This document shows, in pieces, positions 15,003 through 24,130 of a DNA stretch of 64,000 nucleotides. A program made the position numbers and the translations under genes. Every line of letters starts with the position of its first letter. Position 1 is the stretch's first letter. The stretch spans positions 241,641 to 305,640 of the forward strand of contig JAGLON010000002.1 in the NCBI GenBank assembly GCA_023138975.1, given 5' to 3'. Under the pieces are notes generated by a model. The model made no database searches. It was not told the DNA's origin and saw only the letters and a program-made list of their open reading frames with translations. The stretch is from Candidatus Zixiibacteriota bacterium (GTDB taxonomy: Bacteria > Zixibacteria > MSB-5A5 > GN15 > JAAZOE01).

Positions 15003-17696
15003 TTATTTGGTAAGAATCATTTTCATTGTCGCAGATACTGTTCCAGCGGAAATCTTGTAAAAATAGATTCCCGAAGAAACCGCAGTGCCGGATGTGTTCT
15101 TAGAATCCCAGGCAATTTCAACCAATCCGGCTTCGGACGCACCGGTGAAGCTATTTACCTTTTGTCCGGTGATATTGTAAATGTCAACCGTCCATTCGGA
15201 TGCTGTATTCAAATCAAAACTGATGGTTGTTGTCGGGTTGAATGGATTCGGGAAATTCTGATGAACCGTAAACTTTTGAGGTAAGTTTCGGATAGTACTT
15301 TCCAAAACCGCTCCATTATACGTTGCGGCCTCAACCTCGATCAATTCGGCCGAACCATTGACAGGAATAGTCAGTTCGGTTTCGGAAGTAATCTTTTTGG
15401 TACCAATATTATATACCAGAACTCGCAGCTGCTTATCAATGACTTCGTAGACAACATCCATGCCATTATTGACAGTTGGCGTTCCGGCCAACCCGTCGAT
15501 GTCAAATACGAACAGAGCCGCTCCGGCATCAATATCGGTATCAATGGACAGTTTGGTGCCGTCGAATGAGGCGTTAAAGAATGCTCCCGGTATCGGTTTG
15601 GGGTAGGCGACAGCATCGCCGATTATTATCCTGACCAGATAAACCAGATCCGCTACGGTAAGGGGCGTCCCATCGGCGTTTATATCCGAAGCGGCGATAG
15701 AGCCGTCAACATGATCGTAGAACGCGCTCGCACCGGAGATAAAGAAATTGGTCAGCATTACCGCATCGGAGATTTCATTGGAAATGCCGTTCATGTTGAC
15801 GTCACCACGGTCATCAATTTCGTTCTTGTCAATAATTTTGATGCCGCCGTTGAATAAATCAATAAAGCGAACGGGGGGGGTTTTGGTTGAAGAACCGGCG
15901 AAATCCAATATACAAGAATTCGGGACTCCATAATAAGTCGGGAACTCGGTGTCGTTATCGGTCACATCAATATAGGTGTCGATTCCATCCGAGCCATAGT
16001 AATTATAAACATACCGGGAAATCGCCAGAGTATCACCCGATGGAACCGAAATAGAATTATCACCGCAGTCCATCCAAAAGAATTTCACGTGTGCGAGCTG
16101 ATTATTGGCGTTGACATCAGAAGTGACAAAGAAAGTTAAGTTAGCGATTATCTCATCTGTTGCAGATGCACCACCAATACAGTCATAATCAGGATGATAG
16201 GGGCCGTTGTTGGTTTCGGCTAACCCGACTAAACGGATTTGACCGGTAGGACACGCGCTTCCGCAATTACCATTCCAACTCTGCCGATAGGTGAAATACT
16301 CCCAGCCGCAGTCAGAAAAATACTGTCCCAGGGATGCCTCGGAGAAAGTTAGCAGAGTGTTATCATAGGTTAACAGGAAATCAAAACCACCGATAGGATC
16401 AGAGCCTTTGGTCTGTCGAACCGGTAAATCGATAAAATGGCCCTGAATGACGTCGGGTACCATATCTATTTTTACTTCATACCATTCACATGTCGTAACA
16501 GCAATTTCAAAACTACATTCTGTTGAGTTAGTAAAGCCATCTGTAACACCAACGGTGATGATATGATATCCAATATCCGCAATCGTTGGGTTCCAAGTAT
16601 AGAGGCCGGTGGAAGCATCAATGCTTCCGGGGCCGGAAACGAGAGAAAATGTCAAGTTGTCACATTCATCGGCGTCCGTCGCGGATATATCTGTCTTGGT
16701 AATCGGATTGTCAAAACAGGCTGGATTAAAGTATATACCACAATCGATGGTCGGAGCATTGTTGGTTACATTTACATTGATAGTATAGAAGTTACAACCC
16801 TCTGTCGAATGATAGGGATCAACTGTAAAAACTGTTACGGTAACAGCTGTGCCGACATCGGCCGCAGTCGCAGTATAGGTTACCTCACAGGTACCGTCAC
16901 CATTGTCAGTTACAATAGCAGAGCCGCTGCCGGTGTTTTCGGTAAGGCCGAAGGAAATCTGATCCGATTCACCATCTGAGGCGGAAAGAGTTACCGAATT
17001 GCTGCCGCAGTGATCGACATCCATTGAGGTCGGGAGACCGGAGTCAAATTCAGGGCACCATTGCCCCGGATCCGTAACAACAAAACATAAACCACCTTCA
17101 GCCCATGTTACTGCCGGAGCTAAGGTCGAACCGCCGCCGTCGATAAAGACAAACGGAGCCGCCGGAGGAATGAAACCTGAGTCCATACACAGAGTTTCGT
17201 ATTCTGCTACACCAGGACCGGTAGCGGTAAAGTGCAGGGACAACATATGTTCCATGGCACCAACAGGTAAGCCGCCCATCAAAGCCACACCACCGATGTT
17301 AATAGTATCCGGTAAGTTACCGTCGAGACCGGCATTAGCCATATCAAGACCAGTATCACTTACGATAAGGTTACCCAGATCCCATACGGAAGCTGTAGGA
17401 AACATACGTGAAGCTGCATTAACAGTTAAGGCTTCATAATAACCAAAACCGTCGGCTTGGGCGGGATAACTTAATGTAACTCCACCTTCCGGGTTATAAA
17501 GATTGAAACCAAATCCAATACCGCCAAGCTTAATATCATTTTCTACCGAGATTTGCATCTCGACAGTTTGGTCAGTCCATATTGTGTCAGCTTTAACACC
17601 CGGACCAGTGGCAACTATATCGACTACGTTTGCAGCTGTTAAAAACCCGCCACAGCACAGGCATACGCCTAATGTAAAGAGCATCACTCTTTTCAT
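15003..17696 (-). CDS. Large secreted protein: shared N-domain, Ig-like, cohesin-like, dockerin-like and type IX-style sorting domain
   Basis: 897 residues with a signal peptide (to about residue 21). Residues 22-205 form the domain shared with the next three genes (ends FVFIDGGGSTLAP...). Then come cadherin/Ig-like segments (about 215-400), a cohesin-like beta domain (about 405-580), a dockerin-like region with DxNxNGxxxxxSDAV and DINADGTPLTVADLVYLV loops (about 630-695), and a C-terminal domain beginning FPNPFNPTTTISFDL and ending GIYFYKISAG...KMILTK. That last part is the FlgD-Ig/T9SS type A sorting domain, so the protein is probably exported to the surface. Its terminator lies just downstream. 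Role in cell-surface assembly or polymer binding is inferred. Confidence 0.85.
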   Translation of the reverse strand: MKRVMLFTLGVCLCCGGFLTAANVVDIVATGPGVKADTIWTDQTVEMQISVENDIKLGGIGFGFNLYNPEGGVTLSYPAQADGFGYYEALTVNAASRMFPTASVWDLGNLIVSDTGLDMANAGLDGNLPDTINIGGVALMGGLPVGAMEHMLSLHFTATGPGVAEYETLCMDSGFIPPAAPFVFIDGGGSTLAPAVTWAEGGLCFVVTDPGQWCPEFDSGLPTSMDVDHCGSNSVTLSASDGESDQISFGLTENTGSGSAIVTDNGDGTCEVTYTATAADVGTAVTVTVFTVDPYHSTEGCNFYTINVNVTNNAPTIDCGIYFNPACFDNPITKTDISATDADECDNLTFSLVSGPGSIDASTGLYTWNPTIADIGYHIITVGVTDGFTNSTECSFEIAVTTCEWYEVKIDMVPDVIQGHFIDLPVRQTKGSDPIGGFDFLLTYDNTLLTFSEASLGQYFSDCGWEYFTYRQSWNGNCGSACPTGQIRLVGLAETNNGPYHPDYDCIGGASATDEIIANLTFFVTSDVNANNQLAHVKFFWMDCGDNSISVPSGDTLAISRYVYNYYGSDGIDTYIDVTDNDTEFPTYYGVPNSCILDFAGSSTKTPPVRFIDLFNGGIKIIDKNEIDDRGDVNMNGISNEISDAVMLTNFFISGASAFYDHVDGSIAASDINADGTPLTVADLVYLVRIIIGDAVAYPKPIPGAFFNASFDGTKLSIDTDIDAGAALFVFDIDGLAGTPTVNNGMDVVYEVIDKQLRVLVYNIGTKKITSETELTIPVNGSAELIEVEAATYNGAVLESTIRNLPQKFTVHQNFPNPFNPTTTISFDLNTASEWTVDIYNITGQKVNSFTGASEAGLVEIAWDSKNTSGTAVSSGIYFYKISAGTVSATMKMILTK

Positions 17697-17934
17697 CGCT
17701 AATATTTTCCTTACTAAATATTTCTAAGCAGTACTTAAATAAGTAAATACTCACAAGTGTAATAGATTATATATTACCAGGATCGGTAGAGAGAAATTGG
17801 CGGTGGGAGGAATTCCCTGCCGAAACCTTATTTTCTATACGAAATATACCTTCTGCATTCATTCTGTCAAGCACTTTCGTAAATAAAAGGAAGAAAATTA
17901 TAATTTTGTTAGTTAAGATAGGCAAAGGGCTATA

Positions 17935-17970
17935 AATAAAACAAGGCAGTAAGCCCAAGCTTACCGCCTT
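17935..17970 (-). terminator. Intrinsic terminator downstream of the second paralogue
   Basis: On the minus strand an 11-bp stem (AAGGCGGTAAG with CTTACTGCCTT, one G-U pair) is followed by a U-rich stretch. It ends the transcript of the paralogue cluster coming from 19-21 kb. Confidence 0.8.
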
Positions 17971-17994
17971 AAAAAATGAGAGTTCATATAAATT

Positions 17995-19152
17995 CTAATC
18001 CATACAGTCGCTGCAAGTTGGAACTGGGCCACCACGAAAGATATAGTTAATGACAAATATCCCGTCCCCGATATTAACTTCGCAGTCATTGTTGACGTCA
18101 CTGCAGGCTAAATCTACCGGTGGAGGGCCGCCTCGGAAAATGTAGTTTACCATGTACACGACATCACCCAGATTAGCCTGAACATCACCATTGAAATCAC
18201 CGGCGATATAATCAAAAACATTAAAAGTAATAGAGTGAGAGCGGTACATGCACATTTCTAACGAGTGGAAAGGATCACAGGCATAGACAGTTACGATAAC
18301 TGATGTACCGAAGTCGGCCTCGGCTGATGTGTATGTTACCTCACAGGTGCCGTCGCCATTGTCGTCGACAATCGCTATGCCATTTCCCGTATTGTCCAGG
18401 AGGGTAAAGGAAATAGGGTCATCTTCCAAATCTGTGGCCGAAAGAGTTGTTGAATTGCTGCCAAAGCGGTATATGTCCATAGTCGTCGTGAGTCCCGAGT
18501 CAAACACAGGGCAATCCTGCCCCATAGCTACGACAACAAAACATTCACCACCTTCGTCCCAGCTGACAGTTGGCGTCATAGTCGAACCGCCGCCGTCGAT
18601 AAAGACAAACGGAGCCGCTGTAGGTATAAAGGTTGAGTCCATACATAGAGTTTCAAAAACACCGACACCAGGACCGGTAGCGATAAAGTACAAGGAGAGC
18701 ATATGCTCCATAGCACCGATAGGCAGACCGCCCGATAAGGCGACACCGCCGATATTTACGGTATCCGGTAGGGTACCGTTTAGACCGGCATTAGCCATGT
18801 CAAGACCAGTATCACTTACGATAAGGTTACCCAGATCCCATACGGAAGCGGTCGGGTACATACGTGAAGCCGGATTAACAGTTACAGCTTCATAATAGCC
18901 AAAACCATCAACTTGGGCGGGATAAGATAAGCTAACGCCGCCTTCCGGGTTATAAAGATTGAAACCTAATCCAATACCGCCCAGAACAAAGTCGTTTTCA
19001 ATTGAAATCTGTATTTCAACTGGATAATCTGTATAGAGTGTATCAGCATTCCATACTCCGGGGCCAGTAACGGTTATATCGACTATATTTGCGGCTTGCG
19101 TCATTGAAACAATAGCAAAGAAAAGAAGAGATAGTATACTTAGAGTTTTCAT
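17995..19152 (-). CDS. Secreted dockerin-type protein, paralogue 2
   Basis: 385 residues with signal peptide. The N-terminal domain (NIVDITVTGPG..., NPEGGVSLSYPAQVDGFGYYEA, ASVWDLGNLIVSDTGLDMANAGL) is nearly the same as in the 897-residue protein, followed by a shorter Ig-like segment (VTYTSAEADFGTSVIVTVYACDP). The last 68 residues are two dockerin-like calcium loops of the form GDFNGDVQANLGDVVYMVNY and DVNNDCEVNIGDGIFVINY, each ending in FRGGP. Dockerin loops bind calcium and a cohesin partner; a cohesin-like domain exists in the 897-residue neighbour. Only 30 bp separate it from the next gene upstream, so the group is probably one transcript. Confidence 0.8.
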   Translation of the reverse strand: MKTLSILSLLFFAIVSMTQAANIVDITVTGPGVWNADTLYTDYPVEIQISIENDFVLGGIGLGFNLYNPEGGVSLSYPAQVDGFGYYEAVTVNPASRMYPTASVWDLGNLIVSDTGLDMANAGLNGTLPDTVNIGGVALSGGLPIGAMEHMLSLYFIATGPGVGVFETLCMDSTFIPTAAPFVFIDGGGSTMTPTVSWDEGGECFVVVAMGQDCPVFDSGLTTTMDIYRFGSNSTTLSATDLEDDPISFTLLDNTGNGIAIVDDNGDGTCEVTYTSAEADFGTSVIVTVYACDPFHSLEMCMYRSHSITFNVFDYIAGDFNGDVQANLGDVVYMVNYIFRGGPPPVDLACSDVNNDCEVNIGDGIFVINYIFRGGPVPTCSDCMD

Positions 19153-19182
19153 GGCAACCCTCTCTATATTATATAAAGCATT

Positions 19183-20316
19183 CTAATCCATACAGTCGCT
19201 GCAGGTCGGAACGGGTCCACCACGGAAGATATAGTTAATGACAAATATTCCGTCGCCGATATTAACTTCGCAGTCATTGTTGACATCACTGCAGGCTAAA
19301 TCAACCGGAGGAGGACCTCCCCGGAAGATGTAGTTTACCATGTACACGACATCACCCAGATTAGCCTGAACATCGCCATTGAAATCACCGGCCACGAAAT
19401 CAATAACATCGATTTTTAGAGTAAAATTCTGACTGGGTTCGGTCGTAAAACAGACTTCATCATAGGCGGCGACGACAATCTCAACCTGTTGTCCCACGTC
19501 AGCTAAGGGTGTGATATATTTAATGTTACAGGTCCCGTCACCGTTGTCCTCAACGGTCGCTTCGCCCGTTCCATTATTAACACTCAATAATTGGATGGTA
19601 ATAAGACCAAAGACATTTTCCCAACCGCCGACATTTTCTACATAGACAGTATTAAGTGGCACAGAAACGGTACTGTCTTCATTTTCATCGGGATTAATGA
19701 GATAAGGGATATCGGCGCAAAACATAGAGACGATATAGCATTTCCCGCCTTCATTCCAACCGATTGATGGGATTGTATTTCCAGCGTTACCAATAAATAT
19801 AAACGAACCTGAGGGGGGAACAAAGACACTGTCAAAGCAAAGAGTCGATAATTCGTAAGGCTCTGTACCTTTCGGTTTGCCATGCATTGAAAACATGTGC
19901 CGGAGTGGTCCGGGTTGTAATCCACCCGCCACTGCTAATCCGCTGATGAGAATAGTGTCCGGGAGTCCATTATTTATATTTGTGTCAGAAACTAATAGGC
20001 CTCCGATATCCCATATTGAATCAGGTGGATACATGTGACACCATTCAAAGACTGTTACCGATCCAGACGTTCCATATCCCCCGACATCTTCCCAGTCCCA
20101 TTCGGCACCGTCCGGTGACCAAACTTGAAAGGCTAAACCCATTCCGGCAATGTGCAAATCATTTCCAATTGAAATTTGTATCTCAACTGGCTGGTGGCTA
20201 AAAAACGTGTCCGCAACAACACCGGGTCCGGTGGCAATCATATCGACTATATTTGCGGCTTGCGCCATTGAAACAATAGCAAAGAAAAGAACAGTTAGAA
20301 TCCCCAAGATTTTCAT
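19183..20316 (-). CDS. Secreted dockerin-type protein, paralogue 3
   Basis: 377 residues with signal peptide identical in style to paralogue 2 (FFAIVSMAQAANIVDM). The N-domain is the most diverged of the four (WSPDGAEWDWEDVGGYGTSGSVTVFEW replaces the usual stretch), and the middle Ig-like part differs too. The C-terminal 68 residues are identical to those of paralogue 2, although the DNA differs at about fifteen mostly third positions. This suggests the dockerin part is under strong selection or was homogenised long ago. Confidence 0.8.
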   Translation of the reverse strand: MKILGILTVLFFAIVSMAQAANIVDMIATGPGVVADTFFSHQPVEIQISIGNDLHIAGMGLAFQVWSPDGAEWDWEDVGGYGTSGSVTVFEWCHMYPPDSIWDIGGLLVSDTNINNGLPDTILISGLAVAGGLQPGPLRHMFSMHGKPKGTEPYELSTLCFDSVFVPPSGSFIFIGNAGNTIPSIGWNEGGKCYIVSMFCADIPYLINPDENEDSTVSVPLNTVYVENVGGWENVFGLITIQLLSVNNGTGEATVEDNGDGTCNIKYITPLADVGQQVEIVVAAYDEVCFTTEPSQNFTLKIDVIDFVAGDFNGDVQANLGDVVYMVNYIFRGGPPPVDLACSDVNNDCEVNIGDGIFVINYIFRGGPVPTCSDCMD

Positions 20317-20359
20317 GACAACCCTCTCTCTTTACATATCTTACTGCATTTGTAGTTTA

Positions 20360-21202
20360 CTACAAACAGGAACTGCAACTTATAGGAGGCCCGTTTCTGA
20401 ATATATAATCTATAAGCCTAACGGCATCAGCAGCATTAACTTCACAATCACTGTTTACATCGGAGCAGGCTCTATCAAGGGGGGCTTCTCCGTTTTTAAA
20501 GACATAGTTTATTATGAAAACAACATCTCCGAGATTTCCATAGCCGTCAAAATTGGCATCGCCCGGAACCGGGACACGATTGATGACCGAAAAACATAGA
20601 TCGTCGGAATCCCAGCCGATTATGGGAGCAATGGTCGACCCACTACCGCCGATAAAGAAAAACGGACACCCCGGTGGAGAGCAAGCTGAGTCTATGCACA
20701 GCGTTTCGTATTCACCGGCACCGGAACTAGTGATAGTGAAGTGCAACGACATCATGTGTTCCATTACACCAGCATCCATACCACCCATCATAGCCACACC
20801 ACCAATATCAATAGTATCCGGTAAATTACCGTTCAGGCCGCAATCCGCTAATGAATAGCCGGTATCAGAAACGATAAGGTTACCCAGATCCCATACAGAA
20901 GCTGTCGGATACATACGTGAAGCCGGGTTAACAGTAAAGGCCTCATAATAACCATAACCGCCAACTTGGGCAGGATAAGATAAGCTAACTCCGCCTTCAG
21001 GGTTAGTGAGCTTATACCCAAGCGCAATCCCACCTAATAACTCATCGTTTTCAATCGATATTTTTACTTCATATGGAATGTTGGTATAGAGAGTGTCTCT
21101 TATGGAACCAGCTCCGACAACTTCCATATCGACTATATTGGCGGCAAAAACAGTAGATGATAGGAAAAGCCATGCCAAAAGTAAGAGTAGAAACTTCTTC
21201 AT
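20360..21202 (-). CDS. Secreted dockerin-type protein, paralogue 4
   Basis: 280 residues, the shortest copy: signal peptide, the shared N-domain (to about residue 205, with CSPPGCPFFFIGGSGSTIAP), then directly a dockerin pair (GDANFDGYGNLGDVVFIINY and DVNSDCEVNAADAVRLIDY) with no Ig-like insert. First gene of the cluster on this strand, so its upstream region (21.2-21.5 kb) should carry the cluster promoter. The protein shows the minimal form of the architecture: N-domain plus dockerin. Confidence 0.8.
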   Translation of the reverse strand: MKKFLLLLLAWLFLSSTVFAANIVDMEVVGAGSIRDTLYTNIPYEVKISIENDELLGGIALGYKLTNPEGGVSLSYPAQVGGYGYYEAFTVNPASRMYPTASVWDLGNLIVSDTGYSLADCGLNGNLPDTIDIGGVAMMGGMDAGVMEHMMSLHFTITSSGAGEYETLCIDSACSPPGCPFFFIGGSGSTIAPIIGWDSDDLCFSVINRVPVPGDANFDGYGNLGDVVFIINYVFKNGEAPLDRACSDVNSDCEVNAADAVRLIDYIFRNGPPISCSSCL

Positions 21203-21683
21203 GCCCCTGTCCTCCTGCGATTTGGTTTTTCAATCCTCTTAATAAGGCCGGTAATACTTAGAAATGTAAAATTTAAGAGAGCGCACATTTTCAATAATGT
21301 CAATATTAATAATATAACAATTAAAGGGGACAGGTCAAGGTATTAACCGGTACATAGACTCGGAAGTCTGCAATAGTATGGCTCTGGGTATTTAATATGG
21401 CATGGGGAGCCAATAAATAAGGTTAATCTGAGAAAATAGATATATGCACTCACAAGAACATAATCTCAGGCAACGAATGATAAACTTATGCAATTGATTA
21501 TCATAGACTGGTATTACCGGTAAGGTTATAGATAATTACTTGTTTGACATAGAGTTGTAAAAAAATAAAAAGAGCTTGACAAAATATAGAATTTGTCTTT
21601 CTTATCAGCTTAATTATGGGGCCAATATGTGAAAATCGTCACATGTGTGATGTTTTTCAATCTGGCAACAGGAGATGGTAGAT
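21203..21683. other. Divergent intergenic region before the nuo operon
   Basis: 481 bp of AT-rich sequence between the paralogue cluster and nuoA. Two TTGACA hexamers (21544-21549 and 21576-21581) point toward nuoA. No RNA gene or long repeat was recognised. Confidence 0.5.
21576..21605 (+). promoter_or_regulatory. Possible sigma-70 promoter of the nuo operon
   Basis: TTGACA at 21576-21581 followed after 18 bp by TCTTAT (21600-21605), a weak -10. About 80 bp upstream of nuoA. Confidence 0.35.
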
Positions 21684-22040
21684 ATGCCTGCTGACTATAG
21701 TGCTGTTTTGGTCTTTATCATCGCCGGAACCGGCATCGTCGTGTTCACATTCCTTCTGTCCTGGTTTGTTCAACCGCGCAATCCGTATAAAGTAAAGACC
21801 GAGACCTACGAATGCGGTGAACCAATATTTGAACAGAGCTGGACACAATTCAATAACCGTTTTTACATTTTCGGATTGATTTTTGTCATATTCGACGTGG
21901 AGGCGGTGTTTCTTTTTCCCTGGGCAGTAGCCTTCAAATCATTAGGTCTTTTTGCACTGGTTGAGATGGTGATATTTATTACCATTTTGCTCGTAGGATT
22001 AGTCTATGCCTGGAAGAAAGGAGCTTTGAAATGGGTGTAA
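21684..22040 (+). CDS. nuoA: NADH-quinone oxidoreductase subunit A
   Basis: 118 residues from the ATG at 21684. The earlier in-frame ATG at 21675 directly abuts the AGGAG ribosome site (21670-21674) and would leave no spacing, so 21684 is preferred. Three membrane segments; the conserved loop [24 protein letters not shown] and [13 protein letters not shown] are diagnostic. Membrane-arm subunit close to the quinone site. First gene of an eleven-gene operon. Confidence 0.95.
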   Translation: MPADYSAVLVFIIAGTGIVVFTFLLSWFVQPRNPYKVKTETYECGEPIFEQSWTQFNNRFYIFGLIFVIFDVEAVFLFPWAVAFKSLGLFALVEMVIFITILLVGLVYAWKKGALKWV

Positions 22041-22543
22041 ACGATAAGCTTCCGGTACATGCTGAGCAATCGCCCGGCGGCGGTATAATAACGACTGAGC
22101 TTAACAAGATTTTTACTCTGACTCAGGCAAAATCACTCTGGTACCTGCTGTTTGGTACCGCGTGCTGTGCTATTGAGCTTATGGCGACCGGTGCGTCGCG
22201 CTATGATTTTGATCGTCTGGGGATGATATTCCGGGCCTCGCCCCGGCAATCGGACCTGATGATTGTAGCCGGAACTATTACTTACAAGATGGCTCCGGTA
22301 GTCAAGCGTCTTTATGATCAAATGGCCGAACCGAGATACGTCCTGGCGATGGGCGGTTGTGCTATCGGCGGCGGACCTTTTCATTATGACAGCTATTCTG
22401 TTTTACAGGGAGTAGATAAGATAATCCCGGTTGATGTTTTTGTTCCCGGATGTCCTCCGCGTCCCGAAGCTCTGCTACAGGGCTGTCTTGAGGTCGGCAA
22501 AAAGCTTAGAACGCAGAAAATAGATGATTGGAGAGTCAGGTAA
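22031..22543 (+). CDS. nuoB: NADH-quinone oxidoreductase subunit B (N2 cluster)
   Basis: 170 residues. Carries all four ligands of the terminal N2 [4Fe-4S] cluster: the tandem C45-C46 in [11 protein letters not shown]110 in MGGCAIGGG and C141 in [10 protein letters not shown]2 passes electrons to quinone at the NuoB-NuoD interface. Overlaps nuoA by 10 bp, with AGGAG inside the nuoA end. Confidence 0.97.
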   Translation: MGVNDKLPVHAEQSPGGGIITTELNKIFTLTQAKSLWYLLFGTACCAIELMATGASRYDFDRLGMIFRASPRQSDLMIVAGTITYKMAPVVKRLYDQMAEPRYVLAMGGCAIGGGPFHYDSYSVLQGVDKIIPVDVFVPGCPPRPEALLQGCLEVGKKLRTQKIDDWRVR

Positions 22544-22548
22544 CTCCC

Positions 22549-23022
22549 ATGACCAAAGAAGAACTGATTTCATATATTCAGGAAAACTTCTCAGGTAAGG
22601 TAGAGCTTATCGAGAATGACATGCCCGAGCCGTATTTTTTGATCGAGCCCAAGGCTATCGTAGCGTTTTCCCGCTTTATCCATGACGATAACAAATTGAT
22701 TATGCACTTTCTAATGAACCTCTCGGGCGTTGATACTAAAGAGAATATGGAAGTAGTGTATAATGTCTGCTCTTATCGCCTGAAACACCGATTATTTTTC
22801 AAAACAGTACTTCCCCATGAAAAAGCAGAAGTTGATACGGTCAAGGAGATTTGGGCTGTGGCGGATTGGCATGAACGAGAAGCTTGGGAATTATTCGGCA
22901 TCAATTTCAACGGCCATCCAAATCTGACTCGATTCCTTCTTCCCGACGATTGGGATCAGGGTCACCCGCTCCGCAAGGATTGGGTTGGCAGAGACGTGAT
23001 ACCGTTCCCGGAGGGAAAATAG
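22549..23022 (+). CDS. nuoC: NADH-quinone oxidoreductase subunit C
   Basis: 157 residues from ATG 22549; a TTG at 22528 would overlap nuoB but lacks a ribosome site, whereas AGGT stands upstream of the ATG. Separate from nuoD (not fused as in E. coli). The signature [36 protein letters not shown] is complete. Peripheral-arm subunit next to NuoD. Confidence 0.95.
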   Translation: MTKEELISYIQENFSGKVELIENDMPEPYFLIEPKAIVAFSRFIHDDNKLIMHFLMNLSGVDTKENMEVVYNVCSYRLKHRLFFKTVLPHEKAEVDTVKEIWAVADWHEREAWELFGINFNGHPNLTRFLLPDDWDQGHPLRKDWVGRDVIPFPEGK

Positions 23023-23023
23023 C

Positions 23024-24130
23024 ATGGCGAATAAACTCCATTTAGAGACCATGCAGATCAATATGGGGCCTCATCACCCCTCGACCCACGGAGTATGTCG
23101 CCTAATCCTGACCATTGACGGTGAAAACATTGTCGAATGCGTTCCGGATATCGGGTTTTTACACCGTTCGATAGAGAAAATCTGCGAGAACCGCACCTAT
23201 GCTCAGTGTATTCCGATGATGGATCGTTTTGAATATGTCACTTCTATGATGTGCAACTGGGGTTTTGCTCTGGCCACCGAGAAGCTGACCGATCTGGTTG
23301 TTCCCGAACGAGCTGAGTATTTACGCGTTATCATGGGTGAACTCAATCGCATTGCCTCGCACCTGCTCTGCATCGGTGTGACCGGCTTGGATCTGGGCGC
23401 TCTTACACCGTTTCTGTACACCTTCCGTGAGCGTGAGGATATCCTCGACTTGTTCGAGATGACGTGCGGGCAACGCCTGACGTACAACTATATCCGCATC
23501 GGCGGTGTCTCCCGGGATATTCCTCCGGAGTTCTTCCCGAAATGCAAAGAGTTTTTGGACAAATTCGGCGAAAAGTGTGATGATTACGAAAAAGTCCTGA
23601 CGGAAAACCCGATCTGGATCGCCCGAAATAGGAACGTTGGTGTTATTACAGAACAGATGGTTTACGATTATGCCGTATCCGGACCATCGGCGAGAGCTTC
23701 CGGAGTCAACTTCGATATCCGTAAACACGATCCCTACTCAATCTATGACCGTTTCGATTTCAAGGTTCCGGTTTTCTACGGTGGTGACTGCTATGACAGG
23801 TATCGGGCTCGTATGGCAGAAATGCGTCAATCGGCCAGTATTGTACGTCAAGCTCTGGATCAGATGCCGGAAGGCGACGTTCGCTGTAAAGTATCGCCGA
23901 AATTCAAACCTAAAGTTGGTGAAGTATATTCACGCGTTGAGAATTCCCGCGGTGAGATGGGATTCCATATAATTTCTGACGGCACTGTCAAGCCGTTTAG
24001 AGTTCGTGCCCGGGGCGGCAGTTATAATCACCTTCTGGTGACCCCGGAAATTGTCAGGGGACTCAAGATAGCCGACTTAGTGGCGATTTTCGCGTCTCTT
24101 GATATCATTATGCCGGAGATTGACAGATAA
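23024..24130 (+). CDS. nuoD: NADH-quinone oxidoreductase subunit D (49 kDa)
   Basis: 368 residues. Contains MGPHHPSTHG with the quinone-site His, the GFLHRSIEK and YNYIRIGGV motifs, and the C-terminal RARGGSYNHL and DIIMPEIDR. It is related to NiFe-hydrogenase large subunits but without the metal-binding cysteines. Starts one base after nuoC ends; its stop codon overlaps the nuoH ATG. In fourteen-subunit operons nuoEFG normally follow here; they do not. Confidence 0.97.
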   Translation: MANKLHLETMQINMGPHHPSTHGVCRLILTIDGENIVECVPDIGFLHRSIEKICENRTYAQCIPMMDRFEYVTSMMCNWGFALATEKLTDLVVPERAEYLRVIMGELNRIASHLLCIGVTGLDLGALTPFLYTFREREDILDLFEMTCGQRLTYNYIRIGGVSRDIPPEFFPKCKEFLDKFGEKCDDYEKVLTENPIWIARNRNVGVITEQMVYDYAVSGPSARASGVNFDIRKHDPYSIYDRFDFKVPVFYGGDCYDRYRARMAEMRQSASIVRQALDQMPEGDVRCKVSPKFKPKVGEVYSRVENSRGEMGFHIISDGTVKPFRVRARGGSYNHLLVTPEIVRGLKIADLVAIFASLDIIMPEIDR

